This document shows, piece by piece, positions 11,161 through 23,649 of a stretch of 64,000 nucleotides of DNA. The DNA comes from Takifugu bimaculatus (taxonomy: Eukaryota; Chordata; Actinopteri; Tetraodontiformes; Tetraodontidae). The stretch is from NCBI GenBank assembly GCA_004026145.2, contig CP034992.1:13614782-13678781 (forward strand), given 5' to 3'. The translations under genes were made by a program, and so were the position numbers. The notes beneath the pieces are model-generated. The model did not search any database. It had not been told where the DNA came from and was given only the letters and a program-made list of their open reading frames with translations. Position 1 is the first letter of the stretch, and each line of letters opens with the position of its first letter.

Positions 11161-14049
11161 TAAATTTTGCAATCCCAAATTTCCATGTAACGCCGAATTC
11201 CTTTCTATAATTAAAGATAGATTAAGGTTCATGGAATAATCCATGTAATTTTTAAGATGTGATTCTATAAAATATGGTAGAAAACCAGGGGAAAAAAATC
11301 ATGTTTGTCAGTTATATATTGCAAGTGTGCCTGCATATGTGTATGTGGCCTTTGAGATGTCTGTCATTAAACCACTTAATTACAGACTTACCCTCTGTGA
11401 ATAATGCAATGTATTCTTCAGCCAGCATAGGCTCCTCAAGCCCAAAGCTTGTGATGACTCAACAGTCACCACATGTTTGCCTCCGGAGCTTTCATCGCTT
11501 TCAGAGTCCTCCATTCACTTTTCATGACTATTCAAATCTAGGCATGTAGGAATATATCGGTTTGGCTGATGGCTCATGTTCACAGACACAGTAATGGATT
11601 TTAGTTAAATTAGTCAGTCAAACAGTGCAAAGCCGTGAAAAGAAAGATTGATTTTATTGGAAATTAAAAGTGACTGGAGACACCCTCTTACTTTCTGAAT
11701 AAATTATATTATTTCTTTCTAAAAATGTGAAGCACTTCAGAAAATATTCATCCACATGTGTTATAATGTTTTATTGTGTTTTGCCATGTTAATCCACTGT
11801 ATTAATTTTCCTGAATTATTAAGAAGCCATAATTGACAAGCTTAGCAGTTGCTGTAATTAAAGTCGTACCTCAGAAAATGTGCTGAAACTGGACATTTAT
11901 TCGTATGTGGGCTGTCAGTAGTTGTAATAAATGATATGGTAATAATATGCAGCAGCTGCAGAACAACATGCAGACATTGCAACCGTGTCTCTTGAGATTT
12001 GTGTTTACTCTTAAAATGCGATGCCATCTCTTTGAAAACTCTGTCAGAGGTTTTTCCTTACAAGGGACAAGTTAGATTTACTCTTTGTTGGACTGAAATT
12101 GTGGACTCCAGTACATTTTGACCTCCAGGGAAAGTAAGCTCCAATTGAGAGAACTGTTGTTTTTTTTTGTCTCTATGCATTGCAAAACCAAGAGAATCTT
12201 TTAAAATACCCCAGCAATGAACCCAAAGAGTAAATGCAAAGTACTGTCCGAAGTCATTATAGAGTCCACCCTGATAAACATGCACCTCACACTGACAGTA
12301 AATCCAACAAATTTCAAATATATTAAATAAGTTAAAGTATTACAGAAGAGTACAGTCTACCAGTCTATCAAAAATATGAAATAATCTCTGAAAAAATCAA
12401 ATTGAAAAACAACAGTGGCATTTAAGAAGGGAAGAATCCAAAATAGGATGATTTTCCTCATTTCATAGCGCAGAGGGAAAAACATTGCATACAAAAATAA
12501 GAAAGTAGCACTGTAGCTGTATAAAAGTTGTATCGTGTATATGGTGCTATATACACCAACCAGGAGATGCTGAACTAATCTCTTATAGTGAAATTGGACA
12601 TACAGCAGCATCTCTCCAATTCTGATGTACTGAAACAGTAACAGGAGATTTAACTGTTTTGTGAATAACACATATGCACAGGGAATATTTTTTTTCAGTT
12701 TCAAGAAAACCTGCATAAATCTTAAACAGTTAGGTTTTTAAGCACCATTTACCTGCAAACCTGGTCATCGTCCACACTTTGTACTTCTAGTGTCCCCCAC
12801 AGCTTTTTCCTGGTCTCCCTTTTTTTTCCACTCTGTTGTTACACTTAGAGAAAATCATGTAACATAAATTTGGGCTCCCCACCTTCACCCATTAAAACCA
12901 ATCATCAGCATCTCAGATTATAAAAAAAACTGCCTTTATTTACCAACTACTGCTGCTTAAAAACTAATCCTATAGTTATAGTGTGGTACATTCTACTGAT
13001 GCTAGATATACCACATGGACAAAAGGTGGAAATGGCATTTTGAAATTCGGGCGTAGCTTTTAAAACCTTGTAGCACTGGGGGACCCAATCAGGAGACCAG
13101 CAGCCAGAAGTCCTACACCCACCTACCCAGACACACCCGCAAATAAATAAATTTAAAACAATTTAATTTCCACAGATTTGGGTGGCTGATGCTGCTGGCT
13201 ATTAGTCTTTCCATGGCTCCAAATTTCATAATTAAATTAAACCTTTTACAATCCACAACCACTCATTATACTGTATACAACATGTAGAATACAATGATTT
13301 ATTAGGCCACGATTTCTTAGGGGAAAACAAAAACAGTGTTGAGCATAATAGAATGAGCTCTTGATGGAAAAGTGATCAAGATTAGCCTTTCTGCATAATT
13401 ACTGGCTGTAAACATGAATCTGCCTCCCAGTCTAAACTGAGTGTAAATTACTCATGCTCTTGTTGCACAAATGTTGAACATCCCATCTCGTCTCTGCACA
13501 AAATTACTCGGGTAAATTGAAATCCAGTCTTCTTGCTAGGCCACTGGCCTGGTGTACTTGAGGAGTAGGAGGGCATGATGAGCTGCCAGTGGTTGGAGAT
13601 ATAATCTTGTATTAATTTTGCAGGCAGGAAGGAGTGATTCATTCAACTGGCAGATTTTTTAAAAATGTGAAAATGTGATATTGTGTTTTATAATACTTCC
13701 CAGGAACGGAATGACTTTTTTGACTGTGCGATTTATGTTTGCCAGAGCATTGACACCTTAAGTATAATAGATTTGTAGTTGCCTCCACAAATCGATCAAG
13801 GAAAGAACCAGTATCACCATATAATGAAAATATATTTTTGAAAAACTATATTAATAAATACCATATAAAAGCACAATAAATGTATCAATACAGATCTATA
13901 CATAAACATCTGGTACTAAAGAAATTAATGGCATTTCTATCAGACAATAAAACAACTATGAAAATAAATTAGCTTCCTCTTAAGGATGGTTCAGAGCAGC
14001 TCTCAGAACCAGAGCACATGCTAACAGTCTGCAAAAAGATTATTCATAA
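11161..14049. other. Unique-looking AT-rich sequence
   Basis: No coding region or known repeat is supported. The longest frame (minus strand, 12357-12716) is leucine/phenylalanine-rich and typical of AT-rich chance frames. Confidence 0.5.
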
Positions 14050-14275
14050 TGCAGTGTTCAACACCAACCATCCATCTACAGGGAGAGAGAGGCGGGGTAC
14101 ACCCTGGAGTCACCAGCTGATTGCAGGGCTAACAGATAAAGAAACAATGATTCACACATATCGTCACAGCTAAGGTCAATTTGCCTAACACTAAATGCAT
14201 ATCCTTGGAATGTGGGAGGAAGCTGGAATACCTGGGGAGAACCCACGCATACACAGGGAAAACATGACTGCACAA
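14050..14275 (+). repeat. Dispersed vertebrate repeat (copy 2)
   Basis: Contains in order CATCCATCTACAGGG, GGCGGGGTACACCCTGGAGTC, CACCAGCTGATTGCAGGGC, CAATTTGCCTAACA, GGAATGTGGGAGGAAGC, and AGAACCCACGCATACACAGG with AACATGACTGCAC. This block order is that of a common interspersed repeat in fish genomes. I am unsure of its class (SINE-like or transposon-derived). Confidence 0.6.
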
Positions 14276-17200
14276 GAGCACCTGGCCCCAGGGTAATTTA
14301 ACCATGGTTTAAAAATGGAATTTAAACATTCTTCTTGCTGTAAGTCAGTGTTTCTTTTCTGTTGTGACAGTGGTTTTGTTCCGATTCTTTGAAACTGGAC
14401 ACACATGATTTGGGGCCTATTTATACCTCTGATGTGACTGATGTAGATGCCACATTGGAGACTTGTTGCAACAAACTGATGCAACACATTTATGATGAAG
14501 CCATGAAACCAACACTGCTTTGTAGATGGCTGCATTTTGACCCATACATACATGTTTACTCTGTATAACAGCAATTGAAGCATCAACAAATGAAGCCACT
14601 TTTTCGTTATCTGTTGGATTACAAATTATGTTTTGTGATATGCATCTCCAGTGCTGCACAGCATGCAAATTGTAATGAGGTCACACTTAATTACAGTTAA
14701 TTAAATGTGGGTGATGATAATTGTAGAGAACAACTGCAGCTCCAGCTCCCTCAGATGTACTGTATAACATTCATTATTCTGAGCTGTCTTTCTGGCACAT
14801 ATAAAACCATTTTCAAAATTAGTGAAAAGAAAATCTGAAAATGATAGTTCTCAAGCATAAATGCAAGGCTGCAGACGCAAACATTTCATGCCCCAACGAC
14901 CATCTTTTCTGTATCCCACCACTGCTTTTCAGGTGGACCAGGGTCTTGGAACCATTCTTTTATAGCCATCCATCTGGCTGCCTACGTTCCCTATCTACAC
15001 TTGAATGTGTACACCTGCTCATCTGTACCCATTTTCCAGCCCAGCCCAGCACTAAATGAAAAAGCACATTTCCACATGCTGCTTGCTGTCATTTCTCACT
15101 GTAATTGGCCTTCAGACATAAACATTGAATTTTTCTTTGTACATTACATGAATTAAACCACAGGATTTGCAAACTGTGAAATAATGAAAATGGCATTGTC
15201 ATGCTTCTCATTGCTGTTTTTGCTGTTACAGCTAGACAGACAACTTCAAACTATGCATTGAAAATAGAGTTTTTAAATACATTGCCACATTTCTATGATA
15301 TAGCATTTCTGTACTATTTAACAGGAAACAGTTAGAAAATCACTAATCAAAACAATATATGCATGTGGTGGATGAAGATGTTCTGTTTGATGTGTGAAAT
15401 GATATTTTCCAAGATGGTCACCTTACTGTCGCTTACCAATGTGTATGTGACCGAGGAAATCATAAATTGGCCAATTCAAATTTCTACAATGTCGGGCTGC
15501 TGAGAAAATACCCCATCACTCTCCCTTCAGCGCAGCTATTTTTCAGGAAATCAATAGAGAAAGTTATTAATCATTACAGTGAGGTAACTGATTCTTTCAG
15601 GATCATTTATTCTTTTATAAATCTTCAGCCCAAGGCAAACAGAGTGGATGGACAAAAATAGACTACAAGTTCATGGTATCTGTCCCTTACAGGGACATGA
15701 GTGAAAAACCAGCCACATAATTTACAAGAGCTTCACTTGTGCTGTTTTTCCTTCATCTTTCATTTATTGTGCCTTAGTTGTGGCAATCATAAAACTAAGA
15801 GACAACAGCCAACACAAAACTTTATTCATGAATAATACAGAATCCACCTAGGCACAAATTTTCTAACAGTAAATCGGGCCAGGGGTGAACTGAGATTAAC
15901 CTTTTTATCTTTAATAGCTGCTTCCTGATCCTGATGATTTGTGTACTTTTGTGTACAAAATGTTATTCAAGAGGCAAACATGTAGATGTACGAATTTTTT
16001 TGTGGCAATGGTGAAATGAAATGAAGCATAATCCTTTTGTAGTCACCACTGCTTGCCTACAACAATTTCCACCTTCACAAGACCAATTAAAATTCCTTAT
16101 TTATAACATGTTCTACCTCTGATAATACCATGGAGAAAAGTATGTTGTTGAACTTTAGGCAGAGCATTTTGCAAATGACAAAATTAATTCAAATTTAATT
16201 GCAATTATATTTTATTAATTTTACACTAAAAATCATTCCTTAGGGTATTGATTGTTAATAAGTTATGAAAACCCAACATTTGCTCTTAGAAGTAAAACTG
16301 ATAAGAAGGAAATTATCTGCCTTGACAAATTGAACATTTTTAGTGTAATTGGTGCAAAACTGACCAACTTCACAATAATGAATGTAAATTTACAACAGTG
16401 GCATCACCGCTTGGTCAGCTGGGGCTGTATCTTCATGTAATGGAAGACTGGTCTAGGTTCAGAGACAGGCACTCTGAATATATGGAGTGATAAGTTTTGT
16501 ATTCAGACTGGCACCAAATTCCTCTTTTTGCCAAATGGGCTGCACTGAGCTGCTGTGAGCTGCCTCTAGCAGTCAAAGCCACATCTGAGTTCAGAGGAGA
16601 CAGCAGACAGAGGTTTGGGGTAAGAACACAATAGAAGAGAGTGATTTAGAATTCTTGGCAGGTTGGTTTGATGTCATAAATTTCCATCAGCTTCTCGACA
16701 TGTTTTTCTTTTTTTTTAAAAAGCAAAACCTTTTCCCATTCATTAAAGAAATATTGTAAATCAACAGATATGTCTAAAACAACAAAGCCAATCAAAACAA
16801 ACTTGAATGAAATATATAAGCACCATTTGGCAATTTATCAGTAAATACACTTTATTATGTAAAACAGCAAAATCATTGAGGTTTTATGGTAATATAATAG
16901 GTAAGATGCTGAAAAATGGGACAATTAACAACATCACGTGGTCCTAAAGAGTTCGACTGATATAACCAGGACTGATCCAAAAACAGAAGTAATTCAAATG
17001 CTCAATGTCTCTCCAAATCAAACACTTTTCGAAAATGTAATGTTATGAGATTGAGTCTAATCTTAATACAGACCACATTTTGTGGACTTTTTCTATCCTC
17101 ATCTTTAATCAAAAGCTTTACCTAAATTGGACTAAGATCGATTGAAGTTCATAGAATTTAGGCTACTGCAAGACAACTAAGCAACATAACGTCTAAACCT

Positions 17201-18689
17201 ATATGTTGCATACTTTCCTAAGGCTTGAATGAAATGGAGCAAAAGGAAATTAGGTTTTTTTATCTGTTGTGAATAATTTCCCTTAGCATTTGCATATTCC
17301 TGTTAATACTGAAAGCATGGAGTGGAGGATTATTAGAGATGTCTTTATTTCTATGGTAATTTTACAAAGTGCCAGTGATTTCAGGGCTCCAAAATTATAT
17401 GACAGATTTATGCTGTTGGGGTGAAAATGGTTCTTGCTTCTGTGATGAATTTGTAATAGATTCAATATTTTTACTGTTTCATTAAATGCTTTGAGCATGA
17501 TGGTTTTTTCAGAATTTTTTTCCAAACTAGCCAGCTTACTGTGAGAATGCTGCAGATGGATGCTATTACACAACTATTATGCAATTTTAAACGCATATCA
17601 GCAACTCAAACACAGACAGACAGACAGACATGTATACTGTGTATTAATAGGATGCCAAAAACAACAATGTTGGCCCACTCAGTTGGTTTGAGTAACTCAA
17701 TTCATTCCCTCAGAACGAAGCGGTAACTATAAATAACTATTTACAAATTTGTCTACATAGCAGAATGCTTTCATTCTGCTGAATTGGTTGGTGGCTTGAA
17801 GTATGTCTCAATGCTTTTTTTTGTGCAACAGAACAGGCAAGTGCAAAATTTTACAACTGCTTTCATCTGGCCAATTTTTGAATTGTCGTGATTCATAATT
17901 ATTTTAAAACTACCCGTGACCAACTGTGATAAATGACTTGACAGTCCTATCATCATCATCATCATCATCGTCGTCATATCATAATATAGTCACATCTGTA
18001 TAAAAAAAATGTTTATACTTATGGAACACACAGTTAACAGGACTTTAAACTAAATAAATGTTCTATTGATGTAAGATGTAAACCTGTGGATGTGCGTTAT
18101 AGAAAGTGTTATCCTGTCAGTGTGAAAATTTTAATATGTGTTATCCTGTCATTGTGAAAATGTTAATATGCAGTAAGTTTTAGGACTAAATGTAACATCA
18201 AAATATCATCCATACCCATACTCAAAAAGGAAAAAGACAATATATTAAAGTTAATATCTGGTTTCACATGCAAGCTCTGAGCATCTTGGTTCTCATAGGC
18301 AAGAGATCAACATTTGCTGCCTAAATTAACCATAAATATTTCACATTAACACAGAATCACCTGCTATTCCATTCATTAATTTTTCATTTGCAGACCCTGC
18401 ATGGTTATTATCATTTATGTATATAATATGTATTCATTTTTTCCATACATCATGTCTACTGTATATGTCTAAATACCCTCTGCTTAAAAATACATTTGAA
18501 TTTTAAAATATATTTTTCCATATTTAACAAGATATTTTCTGATTTTTAATTGGGTGTAAGGATTTACATGGGGATGACTGATTCGATAACGCATTAAGAG
18601 TGATAGAAAACCTACTAGGTTTAGAAAGAAACAGAACAATTTCAATTTTATTGTTGGCTGGAGGCTAAATTATTGGAGTAATTATTAAC
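14276..18689. other. Unique-looking AT-rich sequence with small tandem repeats
   Basis: No gene recognised over 4.4 kb. It holds a CAGA microsatellite at about 17613-17630, a CAT/CGT triplet run at about 17949-17977, and a diverged 33-bp tandem pair at 18108-18172 (GTTATCCTGTCA followed by TGTGAAAATGTTAATATG). The AT-rich block with homeodomain-type motifs at about 18640-18715 could be regulatory, but nothing proves it. Confidence 0.45.
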
Positions 18690-19270
18690 GCAATTGGCTT
18701 TTTCCGCATATAATTGCCCCCGCCTCCTCCGCCGGGTGCATGTAGGATCGATTCAAGACAAAAAATGAGCGCGGATCCACGCTGTTAATTGGCTCAGAGC
18801 ACGCAGGAAAACCGCATGATTGCTGTCACACACAGCAACAATGATCATACACGGCGCTGAGACAAAAAGTTGCTCTCCATTACCTTTGCAGGGGAAGAGG
18901 TGATCTATGCGTGCGCGCTTGTTCGTCGTTGGAGAGATAACAGATGCCACAAGCAAAAGTCAAAGCTTAAAACGGGAAGTGGGTAAGATTTATTGAAGTA
19001 ATAAAGCTGTTCTGCCTGCAGCCGAGCGGAGATATGGATCGGTGTCGTTTCCGCAAATGCAGAACGCGTTGGCTGTGCGCATCTGATGTTCGGGTCCTTC
19101 TTTTCCTTCTTTTAAAAACGAACATGCTGTCAGAGTCATGTGACTGTGGAGTGCCGTCCAATGCGATCTTTTACTACTCCGCCACACACGCACGAAGTCA
19201 CGCAAGCACGCACACACACGTACACACAATCGGTGCAGCTTTTTGTGCAGCTATTAACAGCTGGAAAAGG
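18690..19270. promoter_or_regulatory. GC/CpG-rich stretch, possible regulatory element
   Basis: GC content and CpG density rise sharply against the AT-rich surroundings (CGCCTCCTCCGCCGGG, GAGCGCGGATCC, GCGTGCGCGCTTG, GCCGAGCGG). No recognisable protein is encoded on either strand, and there is no matching repeat in the window. It could be a CpG island promoter, a first exon or a conserved non-coding element. The call is inference from composition only. Confidence 0.3.
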
Positions 19271-19351
19271 CAAACAGCATAAACACTTTGCATTAAACTC
19301 GAATGCTTTGCAAGCAAAAAGCTACTGAGAAGGCCTTGACGCTTTCCAGCT

Positions 19352-19711
19352 TGTTGTGATCCAGGATTCCCAGTTGTGTTTTTCCTGCAGGGGGCGTGGT
19401 GGAGCCATGCTCTGGCCACCTGTTGGCGCACCTGCAGGACATCAGTGATCAGCCGCCTATTTAAAGTCTAAGACTCCGGCCTACCAGTGTCGGAGGATTT
19501 CGTGTGACTTGGTGTATCTGGTAACTTTGTTGGGTTTTTGAAGGTTTTTGTGATTTTTGTGGCTCCACGCTGGAGCTCGTTGTCTGCATCCAGAGAAAGA
19601 AAAAGTCCAGGAGGACTGTCCTTTTGTGTTTGTTTAATAAAACCAATTTTTGGACCTTTCCTCACTGCGTCTTGCCTGCGTTCGGGTCCTAAACAACCAC
19701 GAACCGTAACA
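19352..19711 (+). mobile_element. Gypsy LTR, family A
   Basis: Starts with TGTTGTGATCC (or TGTGATCC at 19355) and ends CGTAACA, giving TG...CA ends about 360 bp apart. Inside is the CAGGGGGCGTGGTGGAGCC block shared with LTRs at 52678 and 57673, a likely TATA as TATTTAAAG, and AATAAAA near 19635. A Gypsy gag begins 16 bp downstream, so this is a 5' LTR. I could not define a target duplication. Confidence 0.75.
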
Positions 19712-19727
19712 GAATCCTCCGACCAGG

Positions 19728-20066
19728 ATGGACCCGGCAGATCAAGACGCAGTGCGCTGTATGCTGGAGGCTCGGGAGGTTGCTGGGCCAGCATGACCAG
19801 CTCCTCACAGATATTTGGGCTTCGCTCCAGATGCTCAACACGAGCGTAATGGACCTGCTCTCTTCGGGACGGGCGGAGCAGGTACCGTCTCCACCAGCCC
19901 CGGAGGCGCTAGAAGTCGTTCCGCAGCGAGTGGCCGCTGCGCCAAGGGAGCCCCACGTACCAATCCCAGAGCGATATTCTGGTGAGGCTGGCGTGTGTGC
20001 CAGTTTTTTGCTTCAGTGTTCCCTAGTTTTCGACCTCCAGCCCCTCACCTACCCCGGCGACAGTTG
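19728..20066 (+). pseudogene. Gypsy family A gag N-terminus (truncated)
   Basis: The ATG at 19728 opens MDPADQDAVR, the usual gag start of sushi-like Ty3/Gypsy elements. A frameshift near 19790 moves the continuation to another frame (LGQHDQLLTDIWASLQML, then PIPERYSGEAGVCASFLLQCSLVF with LQPLTYP). The sequence breaks off at about 20066, before the gag capsid core, zinc knuckle and all of pol. The remainder is absent, because the next sequence is a minus-strand LINE. The Gypsy at 23645 overlaps this gag region in homology, so it is a separate copy and not the missing half. Confidence 0.8.
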
Positions 20067-20074
20067 AGTAGCTG

Positions 20075-21070
20075 TCATACCACACAGCGATGAAGAAAGT
20101 AAGCACACCTTCCACTGCACATCTAGGCTGCCAGGACTGATGAGTGTATTCCTGTGTGCTTCAGCCTCCTCAGAAAGAAGATGCTTCGGTGGGCCTTCTT
20201 CACCACGTCAGGTAGTTGGTGATGTCGATACCCAGATAGCAACTAAAGACACTTTCAATGTCTACTTTCTCTGATTGAGATGGGAGGTGGGATTCTGCAC
20301 CCTCCTAAAGTCCGCTACCTTCTCTTTAGTCGTATCCACACAGATGCAGGGGTTGTTTTCTCTACTCCAGCAATCGCAATTTCACTTCCTGCCTATACTC
20401 CGACTGATCACTGTGGTAGATTAGGCCTGCCACAGTTTTGACATCTGCAAAATTAGTAGTATGACAGCTCAGGTGCATGGCAAAGCAGTGAGAATAGGAG
20501 CGGGTTTAACAGAGTAGCAATTGTTAAGGATGATGGTGAGTAGGATCAAGGAGTTGAATGTCGAGCTGAAGCCCGACATATGAATACCAGTTCTCAAGGT
20601 TTGTGAGGGCCTGGTGGACGACAAATTAAATGGTGTCAGCAGTGAAGTGTTTCTCCTGTATGCATACTGGCGTGGGTCCACATTAGTGTCTATATAGTCC
20701 TAAAAGTGAGACATGACCAGCCACTCAAAGCACTTCATGACAATCTGTGACAGCCACTGGGCCACAGATTCCTGAAAACCTCGGGATGGCGATGATGGTG
20801 GTCAGCACCTTCGCCTGGGAGAGCGCTGTGTTAAAAATGTCCATCAGCACCTCTGAGTCACTCCAAGGAGATTATCAAGGCTTTATTATCTGCAGTGACC
20901 ACCTCACCTCCTCAGCTGTCAGACTGAGCGGCACCTCATCAGAAGAGGGGGAGGACGGGTGCAGGAAGAGGTGTTGGAAGCCTTGAAAAGGTCAAAGAAG
21001 CCATTAAGAGCATCAGGAGGAGAGAGGTCATTGGGGCACTCGGCGTCCGCTCTTGTTGTAGTCAGTGATG
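20075..21070 (-). pseudogene. CR1-like LINE reverse-transcriptase relic
   Basis: Minus-strand reading from 21070 gives a linker (FFDLFKASN, LTAEEV), then DIFNTALSQAKVLTTIIAIP. At 20681-20600 comes the block LDPRQYAYRRNTS with FSSTFNSLI, equivalent to the LDPLQFAYR and FSSAFN motif A of a common fish LINE. Farther left, 20090-20350 matches the C-terminal part (AEEAHRN, KAHRSIFFLR on the coding strand). There are many frameshifts and indels. The clade (CR1/Rex1-like) is tentative. Confidence 0.6.
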
Positions 21071-21356
21071 CAATGTTTATATCACCGTTTTTGCAATAAT
21101 GGAGTGTGGTGTGTGATGACGCACGGGCATAGAAATGGGAACTGTATACCCCACAGTGAATGACAATATTAGCAGTGGGCTTGAAGCTGCAAGATACTTA
21201 CACCTTTATTTTCTACCAGGTTGGGCAGCAGGTGTACCAGTTGCAGGATTCAGGATGATGCTGAGCATGCATAATTTTTTGCATGTGGTATAGAAATGGG
21301 TGGTGCAGATGGTGCTGATCTCATTGAACCTGGTCCTGATGGTTTTTTCCGTTCCT
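21071..21356. other. Unassigned repeat-like spacer
   Basis: Sits between two minus-strand LINE relics. The right part (21250-21356) reads on the minus strand as RSAPSAPPISIP, which looks LINE-like, but I could not place it in a family. Confidence 0.3.
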
Positions 21357-22143
21357 CAGCAGCACTGAGGTCCAGCAGAACCAGCATAGAAACCAGTCCA
21401 TGATCTGAAGCTATAAGAAAATCATTAGTAACTTTAAGAAGTGCTGTTACTGTGCTGTGATGAGCTCTAAACCCTGACTGAAACACCTCAAACAGGCTGT
21501 TCCTCTGCAGGTGCTCCAGTAACTGAGTCACCACCACCTTCTCTATAACTTTAGAGATAAAAGGAAGGTTGGATATTGGCCTATAATTTGCTGGTACGTC
21601 CGGATCCAGTGATTTTTGATTTATTTTTTTTATTTTTTTTTAAGCAACAGCTTAATCACTGCCACCTTGTAGGACCGGGGTATATAACCTGTCACTAAAC
21701 AATTGATCTGGTCCAGGATAGAACTGCCTATCAGTGGTAGAACATCCTTCAACAGGTGTGTTGGGATGGGATCTAAAAGACACGTGGTGGTCTTGGATTT
21801 CTGAATTACTGACGACGCCTCAGAAAAATATATAGGACTGAAAGAGTTTAAGGGCTCATTGGAGACCCTGTATGTTCCCCCAGTCAGCACATCTGGTGAT
21901 GGTCCAGTTGTTGGGATAGCCTGGTTAGCTTTCTCTCTGATAGCTAGAACTTTCAGTGAAGAAGCTCATGAAGTCTTCACCACTAAGGGAAGAAGGGATA
22001 TGTGGATCTAAAACACTGTGACTCTTGGTTAATTTGGCCACAGTGCTGGAAAAAAAACCTGGGGTTGTTCTTGTTTTCCTTAATCAAAGAAGAAAAATAA
22101 GCTGTTCTAGCCTGACGGAGGGCCTTTTTATAAACTACTAGAC
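21357..22143 (-). pseudogene. L2-type LINE pol fragment
   Basis: Collinear with the copy at 7076 but on the minus strand. From the right it reads VVYKKALRQARTAYFSSLI, the NPRFFF block, YRVSNEPLNSFSPIYFSEASS, LLDPIPTHLLKDVLPLIGS, SYKVAVIKLLLKK, KVVVTQLLEHLQRNSL, and ends at LLDLSAA, just inside motif A. A T-rich expansion at 21612-21642 interrupts the frame at the KK position. This copy reaches further 5' than the 7-kb copy. It is cut at the right by a hAT end. Confidence 0.85.
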
Positions 22144-22370
22144 CAGGGTGTTCACATTGTTTCAGCATGCGAGCTACTTACAAAATGACCAAGTCAAAGT
22201 GATCTTGTAGTGAAGAAGGGTAAAGGGCATAAGGCGTCAGAGGCAAAATGTGTGGTTTTAATATTTACCTTTTGATCTAATGAGTAGACCTTCGTAGTTA
22301 ATAATTAAGGCAGATGAGTGCTTAGAGTTACATATAGAATCATGAGAAGTTAGAAAGTCAACATAACCAA

Positions 22371-22872
22371 TGTGTGAACAATACCTGATGTACGAGCTGT
22401 CACTATTACTGTTTGACTACCGGCTGTATGTATGCATGTCACTATTTGAACACCGGCTGTAAACTGCTATGTATATGTGTCACTGTTTGAATACGTGCTA
22501 TGAGGAGGAAAGTCCGGGAAAGCTATCAAAGGGTTAATAGAAAAGTACGGGAGTAACCAAGGTATGGTCTGTTTGAATAAGGAGGTGTCTGTTTTTAAAA
22601 AAAACCCTGTAAGGTATACCTGACTTCTGATAAGTATGTTAAATGGTACTTAAGGGTGGAAAATGAATAGAAATAGCTAACCGAAAGGAGGAGTCCGGGG
22701 CGGAGTAGCCCCAGACTCCGAATAGTATAAAAGATGGGTGATTCTTGTCAGACTTAGCCCGGGCTACTTCTCATGCATGGTGAATTGTGGATCGACAATA
22801 AACCATCGTTTGGATCGTGAACCAGCTGACCCTGACTCATCATTCGACTTTGTTGTGGTATCGCCGCACTTC
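22371..22872 (+). mobile_element. Probable solo LTR (retrovirus-like)
   Basis: Has the layout of an LTR: repeated GTCACTGTTTGAATACGTGC-like units upstream, a TATA box (AGTATAAAAG at 22724-22733), AATAAA at about 22797, and a pyrimidine-rich end. An interrupted 12-bp inverted repeat lies just before the TATA box (22690-22719). No gag or env flanks it. I could not find clean TG...CA ends with a target duplication, so the boundaries are approximate. Confidence 0.45.
22690..22719. promoter_or_regulatory. Hairpin upstream of LTR TATA box
   Basis: GGAGTC-C-GGGGC pairs with GCCCC-A-GACTCC around a six-base loop (22702-22707), leaving one mismatch. It ends five bases before the TATA box. It could act as DNA or RNA structure in the LTR; function is unknown. 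Confidence 0.5.
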
Positions 22873-23649
22873 AATTCATTGGCACTGGCATAGGTATATT
22901 GATCTAATAAAAACATAAGTTTGAGTGTTTTAGCGTAGGAGAAATTCCACGACAATCTACCCACCACAAAAATGCAAAACATCTAATTTTCAAATGTATC
23001 GAGGATTCTTTGTATGTACAATGTATGGTGATGTACCTAGCATAACCGAATGAGCCAGTTTTGCAAAACACACATAATTAACTTAACATTTTTTTGTAAT
23101 TGCCTGAGTTTACTTCAAACTTGCACTGAATTGAATCAGCCAGGGATGCATAGTCTGGACAGCAGCTGCTGACAGCCAGCCTCAAGCACACTTCCAAATG
23201 TTCAGTCATGGTGGAACATATTTGGACTTGATAATCTTCATGTACTTAATAATCTTCAACGAACTTCGAAAATGACATCGTGAAAAAAAGTCCACCTCCC
23301 ATTCCGTATGAAAGTGATATGTTTTTGTCTTACTTGGTCCCGCTCCCTCATTCATTTTGATGACCATAAGCTTTAGTGATGGCTTAAAATCAGAGGTAAT
23401 TCGCTGAATAGCTTAGTGCATCTGACTGGTTGCCGTGTATGTCAATCAAGTAACGGGATTGATAATAGGCTGACATCGTAAGTTCTGCTGCACTTAGCGC
23501 CGTTGTTTGCGCTTGATTGGTCATCTGAATGTCAAATTCAGTTGTCATCTAACTGGCTGCCCTGTATATAAATCAAGTGATGGGATAAATGATAGGCTGA
23601 TATTTTTTAATGCCATGCCGTGATCGACCAATACTACCTCTGCAATCGA

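Larger units (their letters stand above)
22144..23642. mobile_element. hAT element, right end truncated
   Basis: The left end CAGGGTGTTCACATTG with GCGAGCTACTTACAAAATGACC matches the pattern of a fish hAT family. The right part (23525-23642) is the complement of the hAT end at 6923-7075, but the last 35 or so bases, including the terminal CAGGGG repeat, are missing where a Gypsy gag begins. Inside are an LTR-like block (22290-22875) and a diverged direct repeat (23419-23480 versus 23550-23612). No transposase frame survives. Treating both ends as one element is inference from spacing and family likeness. Confidence 0.55.

Noticed and set aside
12357..12716. 119-residue minus-strand open frame
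   Set aside because: Leucine/phenylalanine/isoleucine-rich, no domain, located in AT-rich DNA, no matching context. A chance frame.
14191..14589. 132-residue minus-strand open frame
   Set aside because: Its 5' half lies over the dispersed repeat at 14050-14275 and no domain is recognisable.
19034..19282. 82-residue frame in the CpG-rich region
   Set aside because: No domain, and overlapping frames on both strands are equally long. Explained by GC-rich composition and a CA-rich stretch.
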